Source: Streptomyces sp. NBC_01296 (GTDB lineage: Bacteria; Actinomycetota; Actinomycetes; Streptomycetales; Streptomycetaceae). From it: DNA of 64,000 nucleotides. The stretch's first letter is position 1; every line of letters starts with the position of its first letter. Below, piece after piece: positions 24,401 through 32,300 of the stretch. The notes below the pieces were generated by a model, which ran no database searches, was not told the origin of the DNA, and saw nothing but the letters and a program-made list of their open reading frames with translations. Made by a program: the position numbers and the translations under genes. The stretch spans positions 124,001-188,000 of the forward strand of contig NZ_CP130721.1 of the NCBI RefSeq assembly GCF_035984415.1, in the 5' to 3' direction.

Positions 24401-27400
24401 CCGGCGGTGTGACGGTGATGAGCACGCCCCGCCTGTTCGTGGAGTTCTCCCGTCTGAAGGGCATGGCCCCCGACGGCCGCTGCAAGTCCTTCTCCGCCCT
24501 CGCCGACGGCGCGGGCTGGTCGGACGGTGTCGGCATCCTCGTCCTGAAGCGGCTGTCGGCCGCGCAGCGCGACGGTGACCCGGTCCTGGCCGTGATCCGT
24601 GGTTCGGCGGTGAACCAGGACGGTCGCAGCCAGGGTCTGACGGCCCCGAACGGGCCGTCGCAGCAGCGGGTGATCCAGGATGCGCTGGAGGCCGCCCGCC
24701 TCACCCCGGCCGACATCGACGCTATCGAGGCGCACGGCACCGGCACCCCGCTCGGCGACCCCATCGAGGCCGGAGCCCTGGCCGAGGTCTTCGGCCCGGA
24801 CCGTGACGCACAGCGCCCGGTCTACCTCGGCTCCTCGAAGTCCAACATCGGCCACGCCCAGGCCGCGGCGGGTGTCACCGGTGTCATGAAGATGGTCCTC
24901 GCGCTCCAGCACGAGACCCTGCCCAAGACCCTGTACGCCGACGAGCCGAGCCCCCACATCGAGTGGGACGGCAGCGGACTGGAACTCCTCAACGAAGCCC
25001 GCCCGTGGGAACGGGAGGGCGCGCGCCTGCGCCGCGCGGGTGTGTCCTCGTTCGGCCTGAGCGGTACGAACGCGCACGTGGTGCTGGAGGAGGCCCCGAA
25101 GGCGGCGTCCGTCCAGGCCGCCGAGCAGCCGTCCGGGCTGCCGGTTCCGGTGGTGGTGTCGGGTCGTGACGAGGCGGCGCTGCGTGAGCAGGCCGGTCGT
25201 TGGGCGGACTGGCTCGGGGGCCGTTCCGAGGTTCCGGTGGCGGATGTGGCGGTGACGGCTGCCCGGCACCGTTCGCACTTCGAGTCGCGGGCAAGTGTCG
25301 TTGCTGCGGACTCGGCGGGTCTGGTGGACGCGCTGCGTGCGCTGTCTGACGGCCGCTCGCACGATGCGGTCGTGACCGGGGCTGCGCTGGAGCGCGGCAA
25401 GGTCGTGTTCGTGTATCCCGGCCAGGGTTCGCAGTGGGTGGGCATGGGCCGCGCGCTGCTGGCGGAGAACGAGACGTTCCGTCAGACCATTGATGCGTGT
25501 GATGTGGCGCTGCGTCCGTTCACGGGCTGGTCGGTGCGTGAGGTGTTGGCGGGTGAGGAGGGTGATCACCCGCCGTTCGAGCGGGTGGACGTGGTCCAGC
25601 CCGCGCTGTTCGCGATGGGTGTGGGTCTCTCCGCGGTGTGGCGTTCGCTCGGGGTCGAGCCTTCGGCCGTGGTCGGTCACTCGCAGGGTGAGGTGGTTGC
25701 CGCGGTGGTGAGCGGTGCTCTCACTTTGGAGCAGGGTTCTCAGATCGTGGCGCAGCGTTCCCAGGCGGTCCTCGCCTGCGCGGGCCAGGGCGGTATGGCG
25801 CTGATCGAGCGTCCGGTCGGCGAGGTCGAAGGGTTCGTGGCCCCGTACGGCGACGCCCTGTCGGTCGCGGCGGTCAACACGGCCGGCTCCACCGTCATCT
25901 CGGGTCAGGCCGAGGCGATCGTGAAGATCGTCGCGGAGCTGTCCGAGCAGAACATCTATGCCCGCAAGATCAATGTGGATTACGCCTCCCACAACGCGCA
26001 GATGGACCCGCTCCTCCCGGCACTTGCGTCCGGCTTCGAAAGCGTGGTCCCGACCGGGACGGACATCGCGTTCTACTCGACGGTGACCGGCAAGGTCGCA
26101 GGCGGTACGGAACTGGACGGCGCGTACTGGTGCCGCAACCTGCGTGAGCCGGTCCGCTTCGACCGGGCCCTGAACCAGCTCCTCGACGACGGCCACGGTG
26201 TCTTCGTCGAAATCTCCGCCCACCCCGTCCTCTCCATGCCGCTGACCGACGGCAGCGCCGACCACGGCGGCATCGTGGTCGGGTCCCTGGCCCGTGAGCA
26301 CGGCGAGCCGTCCCAGCTCCTCCGTAACCTCGGTCTGCTCCACGTCCAGGGCCACGACCTCGACTGGGACCGTGTCCTCGGCGCCGGGAATCTCGTGCCG
26401 CTGCCCTCGTACGCGTTCCAGCGCGAGCACTTCTGGATGGACACCCCGAAGTCCTCGGGCGATGTCCGCGGAGTCGGGCTCGACGTGTCCGAGCACCCGT
26501 GGCTGGGTGCCGTCACGGCGCTCGCCGACGGCGAGGGGCACGTCTTCACCGGCCGCCTCTCCGCAGCTCAGCACCCGTGGCTCAAGGAGCACGCCGCCTT
26601 CGGCACCGTGCTCGTCCCCGGTACGGGTCTGCTGGAGCTGGCGCTTACCGCCGCGCATCACGTCGGTGCCGAGTCGGTCGAGGAACTCACGCTCCTGGAG
26701 CCGATGACGCTCTCCGAGGACTCTGTTCTTCGCCTCCAGGTCGCGGTGGGTGCCCCGGACAGCGCGGGCCGTCGTCCGGTCAACGTCTACAGCCGGCCGG
26801 AAGGAAGCGACGCCGACTGGCGGCGCCATGCCACCGGTGAGCTCGCCGAGACCGCTGATGCGACGACGGCCGACCCCGACTCAGAGGTCTTTGCGGAGCT
26901 GGCCCAGTGGCCGGTTCCCGGTGCCGAGCGCGTCGACCTCGACGGTTTCTACGAGGGTTTCCGCGCCCGTGGCCTGGACTACGGTCCGGCGTTCCAGGGC
27001 CTGACGGAGCTCTGGAGGCAGGGCGACACCGCGTACGGGCTGATCCGTCTGCCCGAAGGTCTCAAGGCCGACGACTTCGGTGTTCACCCTGCCCTCCTCG
27101 ACGCCGCCCTGCACACCCTCATGGGCGTACGCGGCCAGGACGCGAGCGACCAGAAGGTGCTGCTCCCGTTCGAGTGGACGGGCGTCGAACTGCTGGCAGC
27201 CGGAAGCACCGGACTGCGCGTACGCATCGACCTCGACGACAGCCGCACCAACACCCGCATCTGGGCAGCCGACCCGGCCGGACAGCCCGTCGTACGGGCC
27301 CGCGGTCTCGCGATCCGCGAGGCCGGCGCCGAGCAGATCCGGGCCGGCGAGCGCGCCGAGCACCTCTACCGCGTCGAATTCGCCGCACCCCGTGCGCTCC

Positions 27401-29310
27401 AGTACGAGGACGCCGCGGCGGGCGGCACATGGCTTCTCGGCGACAACGCCGGGATGTCCGAATCACTGGAGGCCCAACATGTGGCTGATGTGGATGTGCT
27501 CCTGGCCCAAATCGACAAGCAGGGGGAGGCTCCCCTTCGCCTGGTCGTCGATGCCACACGAGCAGCGTCACAGGGTGGTCCGACCGCAGGCGAAGGCTCT
27601 GCGCACGGCGCGCAGCAGCTGACCGCTTCTGCCCTGGAAACCCTGCAGCGCCTGCTGGCGGAGCACCGGCTGGAATCGACCGAGCTCGTCTGGGTGACCC
27701 GCTCGGCCGTGGACGCGGGCGACGGCGTGACCGACCTGGCTCAGGCCCCGCTGTGGGGTCTGGTCAGGGCGGCGCGCGCCGAGCACGCCGACCGGGTGAT
27801 CCGCCTCGTCGACCTCAGCGCCGACGGCATGGGAGACGGCGTCCTGCTGGCGCGGGCCGTGTCCGCCACCGGTGAGCCGGAGGTCGCCGTACGGGGTGGT
27901 GAGCTGCTGGTGGCGCGTCTGGTGCGTGCGGAGGCTGGTGGCACGCTGCCGGAGTTCGCGGCTGACGGGTCGGTGCTGGTCACAGGTGGTACGGGTGAGC
28001 TGGGCCGGTCGGTGGCCCGTCACCTGGTCGCCGTACACGGTGTGCGTCACCTGGTGCTGACTTCGCGGCAGGGCCCGGACGCGCCGGGTGCGGCCGGGCT
28101 CGCGTCCGAGCTGGAGGCGGCGGGTGCGCAGAGCGTGCGGATCGTCGCGGCGGACGTCTCCGACCGTGCTCAGGTCATGGGTCTGCTCGCGGACACGGAC
28201 CGTCCGTGGACGGGCGTCTTCCACCTGGCTGCGATCCTGGACGACGGTCTGCTGGTGTCCCAGGATGCCGGGCGTCTGGCCCGTGTCTGGGGTCCGAAGG
28301 CCGAGGCGGCCTGGCACCTGCACGAGCTGACGCAGGGCCTGGACCTGGCCGCGTTCGTTCTGTTCTCTTCCGCCGCCGGTGTTCTGGGCGGCGCCGGGCA
28401 GAGCAACTACGCTGCGGCGAACACGTACCTGGATGCCCTGGCTACGCACCGGCGTGGCTCGGGTCTGCCCGCGACGAGCGTGTCGTGGGGTCTGTGGCAG
28501 CAGGCCGGCCACGGTCTGACCGCCACCCTCGGCCAGGCCGAACTCGCCCGCATGCGCCGGCGCGGCATCGCCGCCCTCAGCGAGAAGCAGGCCCTGGCCG
28601 CCCTGGACACCGCCCTTGCCTCCGCACGGCCGCACCTGGTGCCCGTACGCCTCGAACTCACGCCGCTGCAACGCGAGCTGGACAACGGGGCCGACGTCCC
28701 GGCCCTGCTGCGCGGGCTGCTGCGCGCACCGCGCAAGCGGGCGGGCAGCGAGGCGTCGACCGGTGCGGGCGGGCTGCGCGAGCAGCTGACCGCACTGCCG
28801 GAAGCCGAGCGGCTGCCCTCCCTCACCCAGCTGGTGCAGCGCGAGGCGGCCGTGGTGCTCGGCGCCTCCGGCGCGGCGGGCATCGGGGCCCAGCAGGTCC
28901 TGAAGGAGCTCGGCATGGACTCGCTCATGGCGGTCGAGCTGCGGCGTCGCCTGTCGGCCGAGACCGGGGTCTCACTGCCGTCCACGCTCGCCTTCGACTA
29001 CCCCACCCCCACGGCCATCGCCGGCCTCCTCCTGGACCGGCTGGCCGTCGGGTCCGGGGGAGCGGCACGGACCGGACAGCGCGTGACGAAGAACCAGATC
29101 GACAACCTCGTGGAACTCCTGCGTTCCGCGGCACCGAAGCAACTCGAGGAGCAGGGCCTGGCCGCAGCGCTCGTGGCCCTGCGGGACGGCCTGGCCAAGG
29201 CCGCCGCCGCGTCCGGCGTGGCCGAAGCCGAGCCCGAAACCGAGCTCGGCGGCGACAGCACCGATGACCTCTTGCAGTTCCTGGATCGCAAGCTTGGAGT
29301 GAGTGAATGA
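18472..29310 (+). CDS. Type I PKS 2: modules 3 and 4
   Basis: A bimodular PKS of 3612 residues from ATG 18472 (AGAGAGG upstream; GTG 18451 is an alternative). A short coiled-coil-like docking segment (ALPAIRALQKRAADLEAK) precedes KS (Cys202), AT (Ser654), DH (His965), KR, ACP (Ser1723), then KS (Cys1953), AT (Ser2404), DH (His2707), KR, ACP (Ser3484) and an acidic C-terminal docking tail. Both ATs have GHSQGE and YASH, so methylmalonyl-CoA is expected. DHs keep HxxFGxxxVP, YGPAF and HPALLD; KRs keep LDD and SSAAG...Y. Each module should install one alpha-methyl alkene. Its stop overlaps the PKS3 start (ATGA), so translation is coupled. The two modules share a 682-bp identical KR segment. Confidence 0.95.
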   Translation: MVSNTNQDRMQAALPAIRALQKRAADLEAKQSEPIAVVSMACRLPGGIDTPEGFWELLASGGDAVGGLPDRWSGLDLYDPDPEAVGKTYSQDGGFLDRVEDFDAPFFGISPREAVSMDPQQRLVLEASWEALERAGIRPDSLVESRTGVYLGTMSSDYGHLGRDLDALDGYVSTGKASSVVSGRVSYTLGLQGPAVTVDTACSSSLVALHLAVQALRQGECELALAGGVTIMSAPSLFVEFSRLKGMAADGRCKSFSAQADGAGWAEGVGVIALKRLSAAQRDGDRVLAVIRGSAVNQDGRSQGLTAPNGPSQQRVIQDALEAARLTPADIDAVEAHGTGTSLGDPIEAGALAEVFGPGREPGRPVYLGSSKSNIGHAQAAAGVIGVIKMVLALEHGLLPKTLHAEDPTPLIEWERSGLELLNEAQPWEQGAERKRRAGVSSFGLSGTNAHVVLEEAPQAKAAADPSVERPSGPVPVVVSGRDEAALREQAGRWADWLGGRSEVPVADVAVTAARHRSHFESRASVLAADSAGLVDALRALSEGRSHDAVVTGSAARRGKVVFVYPGQGSQWVGMGRALLAENETFRQTIDACDVALRPFTGWSVREVLAGEEGDHPPFERVDVVQPALFAMGVGLSAVWRSLGVEPSAVVGHSQGEVVAAVVSGALTLEQGSQIVAQRSQAVLACAGQGGMALIERPVAEVEEFIAPYGQALSVAAVNTAGSTVISGQADAIVSIVAELSEQNIYARKINVDYASHNAQMDPLLPGLAAGFEGLVPTGTDIAFYSTVTGKVAEGAELDGGYWCRNLREPVRFDRALNQLLDDGHGVFVEISAHPVLSMPLTDGSAERGGIVVGSLAREHGEPSQLLRNLGLLHVQGHTLDWTRVLGTGAGAGTGAENLVHLPTYAFQRERHWLESDQRAGDAGSLGLTASAHPWLGAATALADGEGYLFTGRLSTAQHPWLREHAAFGTALVPGTGLLELVLTAAHHVGAPGVAELALTEPLLLGAEGAVRLQVAVGAPDSAGHRPVAVYSLPENAPDDAPWRQHAAGALAHAPAADPDTFAELAQWPVPGTERVDLDGFYDRLRARGLDYGPAFQGLTELWRDGDTAYGLVRLPDGLKADDFGVHPALLDAALHALVGVQDTATGGDGSQVLLPFEWTGVELLAAGATELRVRVALDTRQNSVRVTATDPSGRPVAHADGLQLRAAGAEQLRVTETVDHLYQVAFQALPVREDAPDGLTWVLGDDAFGFSAAHSDTDTLLGALDTDGDTPARILVDATRPVGATALDEATAALELAQQLLTEPRLEQIELIWLTRGAVAAGGPVSDLARAGLWGLLRAARGEHTERTVRLIDIDADPGAVAADVARALLVSGEPEVAVRGGELLVARLVRAEAGGTLPEFAADGSVLVTGGTGELGRSVARHLVAVHGVRHLVLTSRQGPDAPGAAGLASELEAAGAQSVRIVAADVSDRAQVMGLLADTDRPWTGVFHLAAILDDGLLVSQDAGRLARVWGPKAEAAWHLHELTQGLDLAAFVLFSSAAGVLGGAGQSNYAAANTYLDALATHRRGSGLPATSVSWGLWQQAGHGLTATLGQAELARLRRQGVAALSAPQGLAALDAALASAQPHLVPVRLELASLQRELDGGGAVPALFRSLLRARRQRAGQAGATPGGLLDQLAALAEAERLPSLVRLVQREAAVVLGVSGAEGIGAQQVLKELGIDSLMAVELRRRLSSETGISLPSTLAFDYPTPTAIAGLLLDKLAPGDQPKQKAAPARRSSAADEAIAVVSMACRLPGGIDTPEAFWDLLASGGDAVGGLPDRWTGLDLYDPDPDAVGKSYSREGGFIEDIERFDASFFGISRREAVSMDPQQRMVLEASWEALERAGIRPDGLTESRTGVYLGTMTSDYGHQGRDLDALDGYTSTGYASSVVSGRVSYALGLQGPAVTVDTACSSSLVSIHLAATALRQGECELALAGGVTVMSTPRLFVEFSRLKGMAPDGRCKSFSALADGAGWSDGVGILVLKRLSAAQRDGDPVLAVIRGSAVNQDGRSQGLTAPNGPSQQRVIQDALEAARLTPADIDAIEAHGTGTPLGDPIEAGALAEVFGPDRDAQRPVYLGSSKSNIGHAQAAAGVTGVMKMVLALQHETLPKTLYADEPSPHIEWDGSGLELLNEARPWEREGARLRRAGVSSFGLSGTNAHVVLEEAPKAASVQAAEQPSGLPVPVVVSGRDEAALREQAGRWADWLGGRSEVPVADVAVTAARHRSHFESRASVVAADSAGLVDALRALSDGRSHDAVVTGAALERGKVVFVYPGQGSQWVGMGRALLAENETFRQTIDACDVALRPFTGWSVREVLAGEEGDHPPFERVDVVQPALFAMGVGLSAVWRSLGVEPSAVVGHSQGEVVAAVVSGALTLEQGSQIVAQRSQAVLACAGQGGMALIERPVGEVEGFVAPYGDALSVAAVNTAGSTVISGQAEAIVKIVAELSEQNIYARKINVDYASHNAQMDPLLPALASGFESVVPTGTDIAFYSTVTGKVAGGTELDGAYWCRNLREPVRFDRALNQLLDDGHGVFVEISAHPVLSMPLTDGSADHGGIVVGSLAREHGEPSQLLRNLGLLHVQGHDLDWDRVLGAGNLVPLPSYAFQREHFWMDTPKSSGDVRGVGLDVSEHPWLGAVTALADGEGHVFTGRLSAAQHPWLKEHAAFGTVLVPGTGLLELALTAAHHVGAESVEELTLLEPMTLSEDSVLRLQVAVGAPDSAGRRPVNVYSRPEGSDADWRRHATGELAETADATTADPDSEVFAELAQWPVPGAERVDLDGFYEGFRARGLDYGPAFQGLTELWRQGDTAYGLIRLPEGLKADDFGVHPALLDAALHTLMGVRGQDASDQKVLLPFEWTGVELLAAGSTGLRVRIDLDDSRTNTRIWAADPAGQPVVRARGLAIREAGAEQIRAGERAEHLYRVEFAAPRALQYEDAAAGGTWLLGDNAGMSESLEAQHVADVDVLLAQIDKQGEAPLRLVVDATRAASQGGPTAGEGSAHGAQQLTASALETLQRLLAEHRLESTELVWVTRSAVDAGDGVTDLAQAPLWGLVRAARAEHADRVIRLVDLSADGMGDGVLLARAVSATGEPEVAVRGGELLVARLVRAEAGGTLPEFAADGSVLVTGGTGELGRSVARHLVAVHGVRHLVLTSRQGPDAPGAAGLASELEAAGAQSVRIVAADVSDRAQVMGLLADTDRPWTGVFHLAAILDDGLLVSQDAGRLARVWGPKAEAAWHLHELTQGLDLAAFVLFSSAAGVLGGAGQSNYAAANTYLDALATHRRGSGLPATSVSWGLWQQAGHGLTATLGQAELARMRRRGIAALSEKQALAALDTALASARPHLVPVRLELTPLQRELDNGADVPALLRGLLRAPRKRAGSEASTGAGGLREQLTALPEAERLPSLTQLVQREAAVVLGASGAAGIGAQQVLKELGMDSLMAVELRRRLSAETGVSLPSTLAFDYPTPTAIAGLLLDRLAVGSGGAARTGQRVTKNQIDNLVELLRSAAPKQLEEQGLAAALVALRDGLAKAAAASGVAEAEPETELGGDSTDDLLQFLDRKLGVSE
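22589..23270 (+). repeat. KR-encoding segment, module 3, identical to 27869-28550
   Basis: Line-by-line reading shows 682 bp without difference from the module 4 copy, exactly 5,280 bp apart (1,760 codons). It covers the end of the structural subdomain and the catalytic KR through the ...GLTATLGQAELAR region. Both borders end abruptly in diverged sequence, as expected for gene conversion. Confidence 0.92.
27869..28550 (+). repeat. KR-encoding segment, module 4, second copy
   Basis: The partner of 22589-23270, identical by eye over its whole length. The flanks (for example MRRRGIAALSEK versus LRRQGVAALSAP just after it) are clearly diverged, so the identity is local rather than a whole-module copy. 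Confidence 0.92.
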
Positions 29311-32300
29311 GCGCGTCTGAAGTCGAGAAGCTGGAAAAGCTCGAGGCGTACCTGCGGCGTACGGCGAACGCGCTCGTCGAGACCGAGAAGGAACTCAACG
29401 CAGAGCGGGCCACACGCACGGAGCCGATCGCGGTCGTGTCCATGGCCTGCCGCCTGCCCGGCGGCATCGACACCCCGGAGGGCTTCTGGGAGCTGCTGGC
29501 CTCGGGCGGCGACGCCGTCGGCGGCCTGCCGTCGCGCTGGGACAGCCTGGGCGTCTACGACCCGGACCCGGAGGCCGTCGGCAAGAGCTACGCCCGCGAA
29601 GGCGGCTTCATCGAGGGAGCCGAGGGCTTCGACTCCGGCTTCTTCGGGATCTCGCCGCGCGAGGCGCTCTCGATGGACCCGCAGCAGCGCCTCGTCCTCG
29701 AAGCCTCCTGGGAGGCGCTGGAGCGCGCCGGCATCCGCCCGGACACGCTGGCCGAGAGCCGTACGGGCGTCTACCTCGGCACCATGAGCTCTGACTACGG
29801 CAACCAGCAGGGCCACGACCTCAACGCCCTCGACGGGTACGTCAGCACCGGCAACGCGAGCAGCGTCGTCTCGGGCCGCGTCTCCTACACCCTGGGCCTG
29901 CAGGGCCCGGCGGTGACCGTGGACACCGCCTGCTCCTCGTCCCTCGTCTCGATCCACCTCGCGGTGCAGGCACTGCGGCAGGGCGAGTGCGAACTCGCCC
30001 TCGCCGGCGGTGTGACGGTGATGAGCACCCCGGCCCTGTTCGTGGAGTTCTCCCGTCTGAAGGGCATGGCGGCGGACGGTCGCTGCAAGTCGTTCTCGGC
30101 GCAGGCCGACGGTGCGGGCTGGGCCGAGGGCGCGGGCGTGATCGTGCTGAAGCGGCTGTCGGCCGCGCAGCGTGACGGTGACCCGGTCCTGGCCGTGATC
30201 CGTGGTTCGGCGGTCAACCAGGACGGTCGCAGCCAGGGTCTGACGGCCCCGAACGGGCCGTCGCAGCAGCGGGTGATCCAGGACGCGCTGGAGGCCGCCC
30301 GCCTGACCCCGGCGGACGTCGACGCCGTCGAGGCGCACGGCACGGGCACCCCGCTGGGCGACCCCATCGAAGCTGGTGCGCTCGCCGAGGTCTTCGGGCC
30401 CCACCGCAACGACAAGAACCCCGTCTACCTCGGCTCCTCGAAGTCGAACATCGGGCACGCGCAGGCGGCCGCCGGTGTCATCGGCGTGATCAAGATGGTC
30501 CTCGCGCTGGAGCACGGGGTGCTCCCGAAGACCCTGCACGCCGACGAGCCGAGCCCGCACATCGAGTGGGACGGCAGCGGGCTCCAGCTCCTGAACGAGG
30601 CGCGGCCGTGGGAGCGGGGCGCGGAGCGCACGCGCCGCGCGGGCATCTCCTCGTTCGGCCTGAGCGGTACGAACGCGCACGTCGTCCTTGAGGAGGCGCC
30701 TGCCGCCACCGCGCAGCCGGTCGCCGACGAGGTACGGCCGCTGCCGGTTCCGGTGGTGGTCTCGGGCCGTGACGAGGCGGCGCTGCGTGAGCAGGCCGGT
30801 CGTTGGGCGGACTGGCTCGGGGGCCGTTCCGAGGTTCCGGTGGCGGATGTGGCGGTGACGGCTGCCCGGCACCGTTCGCACTTCGAGTCGCGGGCAAGTG
30901 TCGTTGCTGCGGACTCGGCGGGTCTGGTGGACGCGCTGCGTGCGCTGTCTGACGGCCGCTCGCACGATGCGGTCGTGACCGGGGCTGCGCTGGAGCGCGG
31001 CAAGGTCGTGTTCGTGTATCCCGGCCAGGGTTCGCAGTGGGTCGGCATGGGCCGCGCGCTCCTTGCGGAGAACGAGACGTTCCGTCAGACCATTGATGCG
31101 TGTGATGTGGCGCTGCGTCCGTTCACGGGCTGGTCGGTGCGTGAGGTGTTGGCGGGTGAGGAGGGTGATCACCCGCCGTTCGAGCGGGTGGACGTGGTCC
31201 AGCCCGCGCTGTTCGCGATGGGTGTGGGTCTCTCCGCGGTGTGGCGTTCGCTCGGGGTCGAGCCTTCGGCCGTGGTCGGTCACTCGCAGGGTGAGGTGGT
31301 TGCCGCGGTGGTGAGCGGTGCTCTCACTTTGGAGCAGGGTTCTCAGATCGTGGCGCAGCGTTCCCAGGCGGTCCTCGCCTGCGCGGGCCAGGGCGGTATG
31401 GCGCTGATCGAGCGTCCGGTCGGCGAGGTCGAAGGGTTCGTGGCCCCGTACGGCGACGCCCTGTCGGTCGCGGCGGTCAACACGGCCGGCTCCACCGTCA
31501 TCTCGGGTCAGGCCGAGGCGATCGTGAAGATCGTCGCGGAGCTGTCCGAGCAGAACATCTATGCCCGCAAGATCAATGTGGATTACGCGTCCCACAACGC
31601 CCAGATGGACCCCCTGCTGCCCGCTCTCGGGTCAGGCTTCGAGGGGATCGTTCCGCAGTCCGCGGACATCGCGTTCTACTCGACGGTGACCGGTCAGGTC
31701 GCGGAGGGCACGGAGCTGGACGGTGCGTACTGGTGCCGCAACCTGCGTGAGCCGGTCCGTTTCGACCGTGCCCTGAACCGGCTCCTCGATGACGGTCACG
31801 GTGTCTTCGTCGAAATCTCCGCCCACCCCGTCCTCTCCATGCCGCTGACCGACGGCAGCGCCGACCACGGCGGCATCGTGGTCGGGTCCCTGGCCCGTGA
31901 GCACGGCGAGCCGTCCCAGCTCCTGCGCAACCTCGGTCTGCTCCACGTCCAGGGCCACGACCTCGACTGGGACCGCGTCCTCGGCGCCGGACACCTCGTG
32001 CCGCTGCCCTCGTACGCCTTCCAGCGCGAGCACTTCTGGATGGACACCCCGAAGTCCTCGGGCGATGTCCGCGGAGTCGGGCTCGACGTGTCCGAGCACC
32101 CGTGGCTCGGTGCCGTCACCGCGCTCGCCGACGGCGAGGGGTACCTGTTCACCGGCCGGATCTCCCTCACCGAACACTCCTGGCTGGCCGGGCACGCCGC
32201 CTTCGGTACCGTCCTCGTTCCCGGTACGGGTCTGCTGGAGCTGGCGCTCACGGCCGCGCATCACGTCGGTGCCGAGTCGGTCGAGGAACTCACGCTCCTG

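Noticed and set aside
19495..26829. A 2,444-codon open frame on the minus strand opposite PKS2, and similar giants at 33912-41582 and 11669-15076
   Set aside because: They are antisense shadows of high-GC PKS coding DNA. They are rich in His/Arg/Gly runs with no domain match, and they break where PKS domains repeat.
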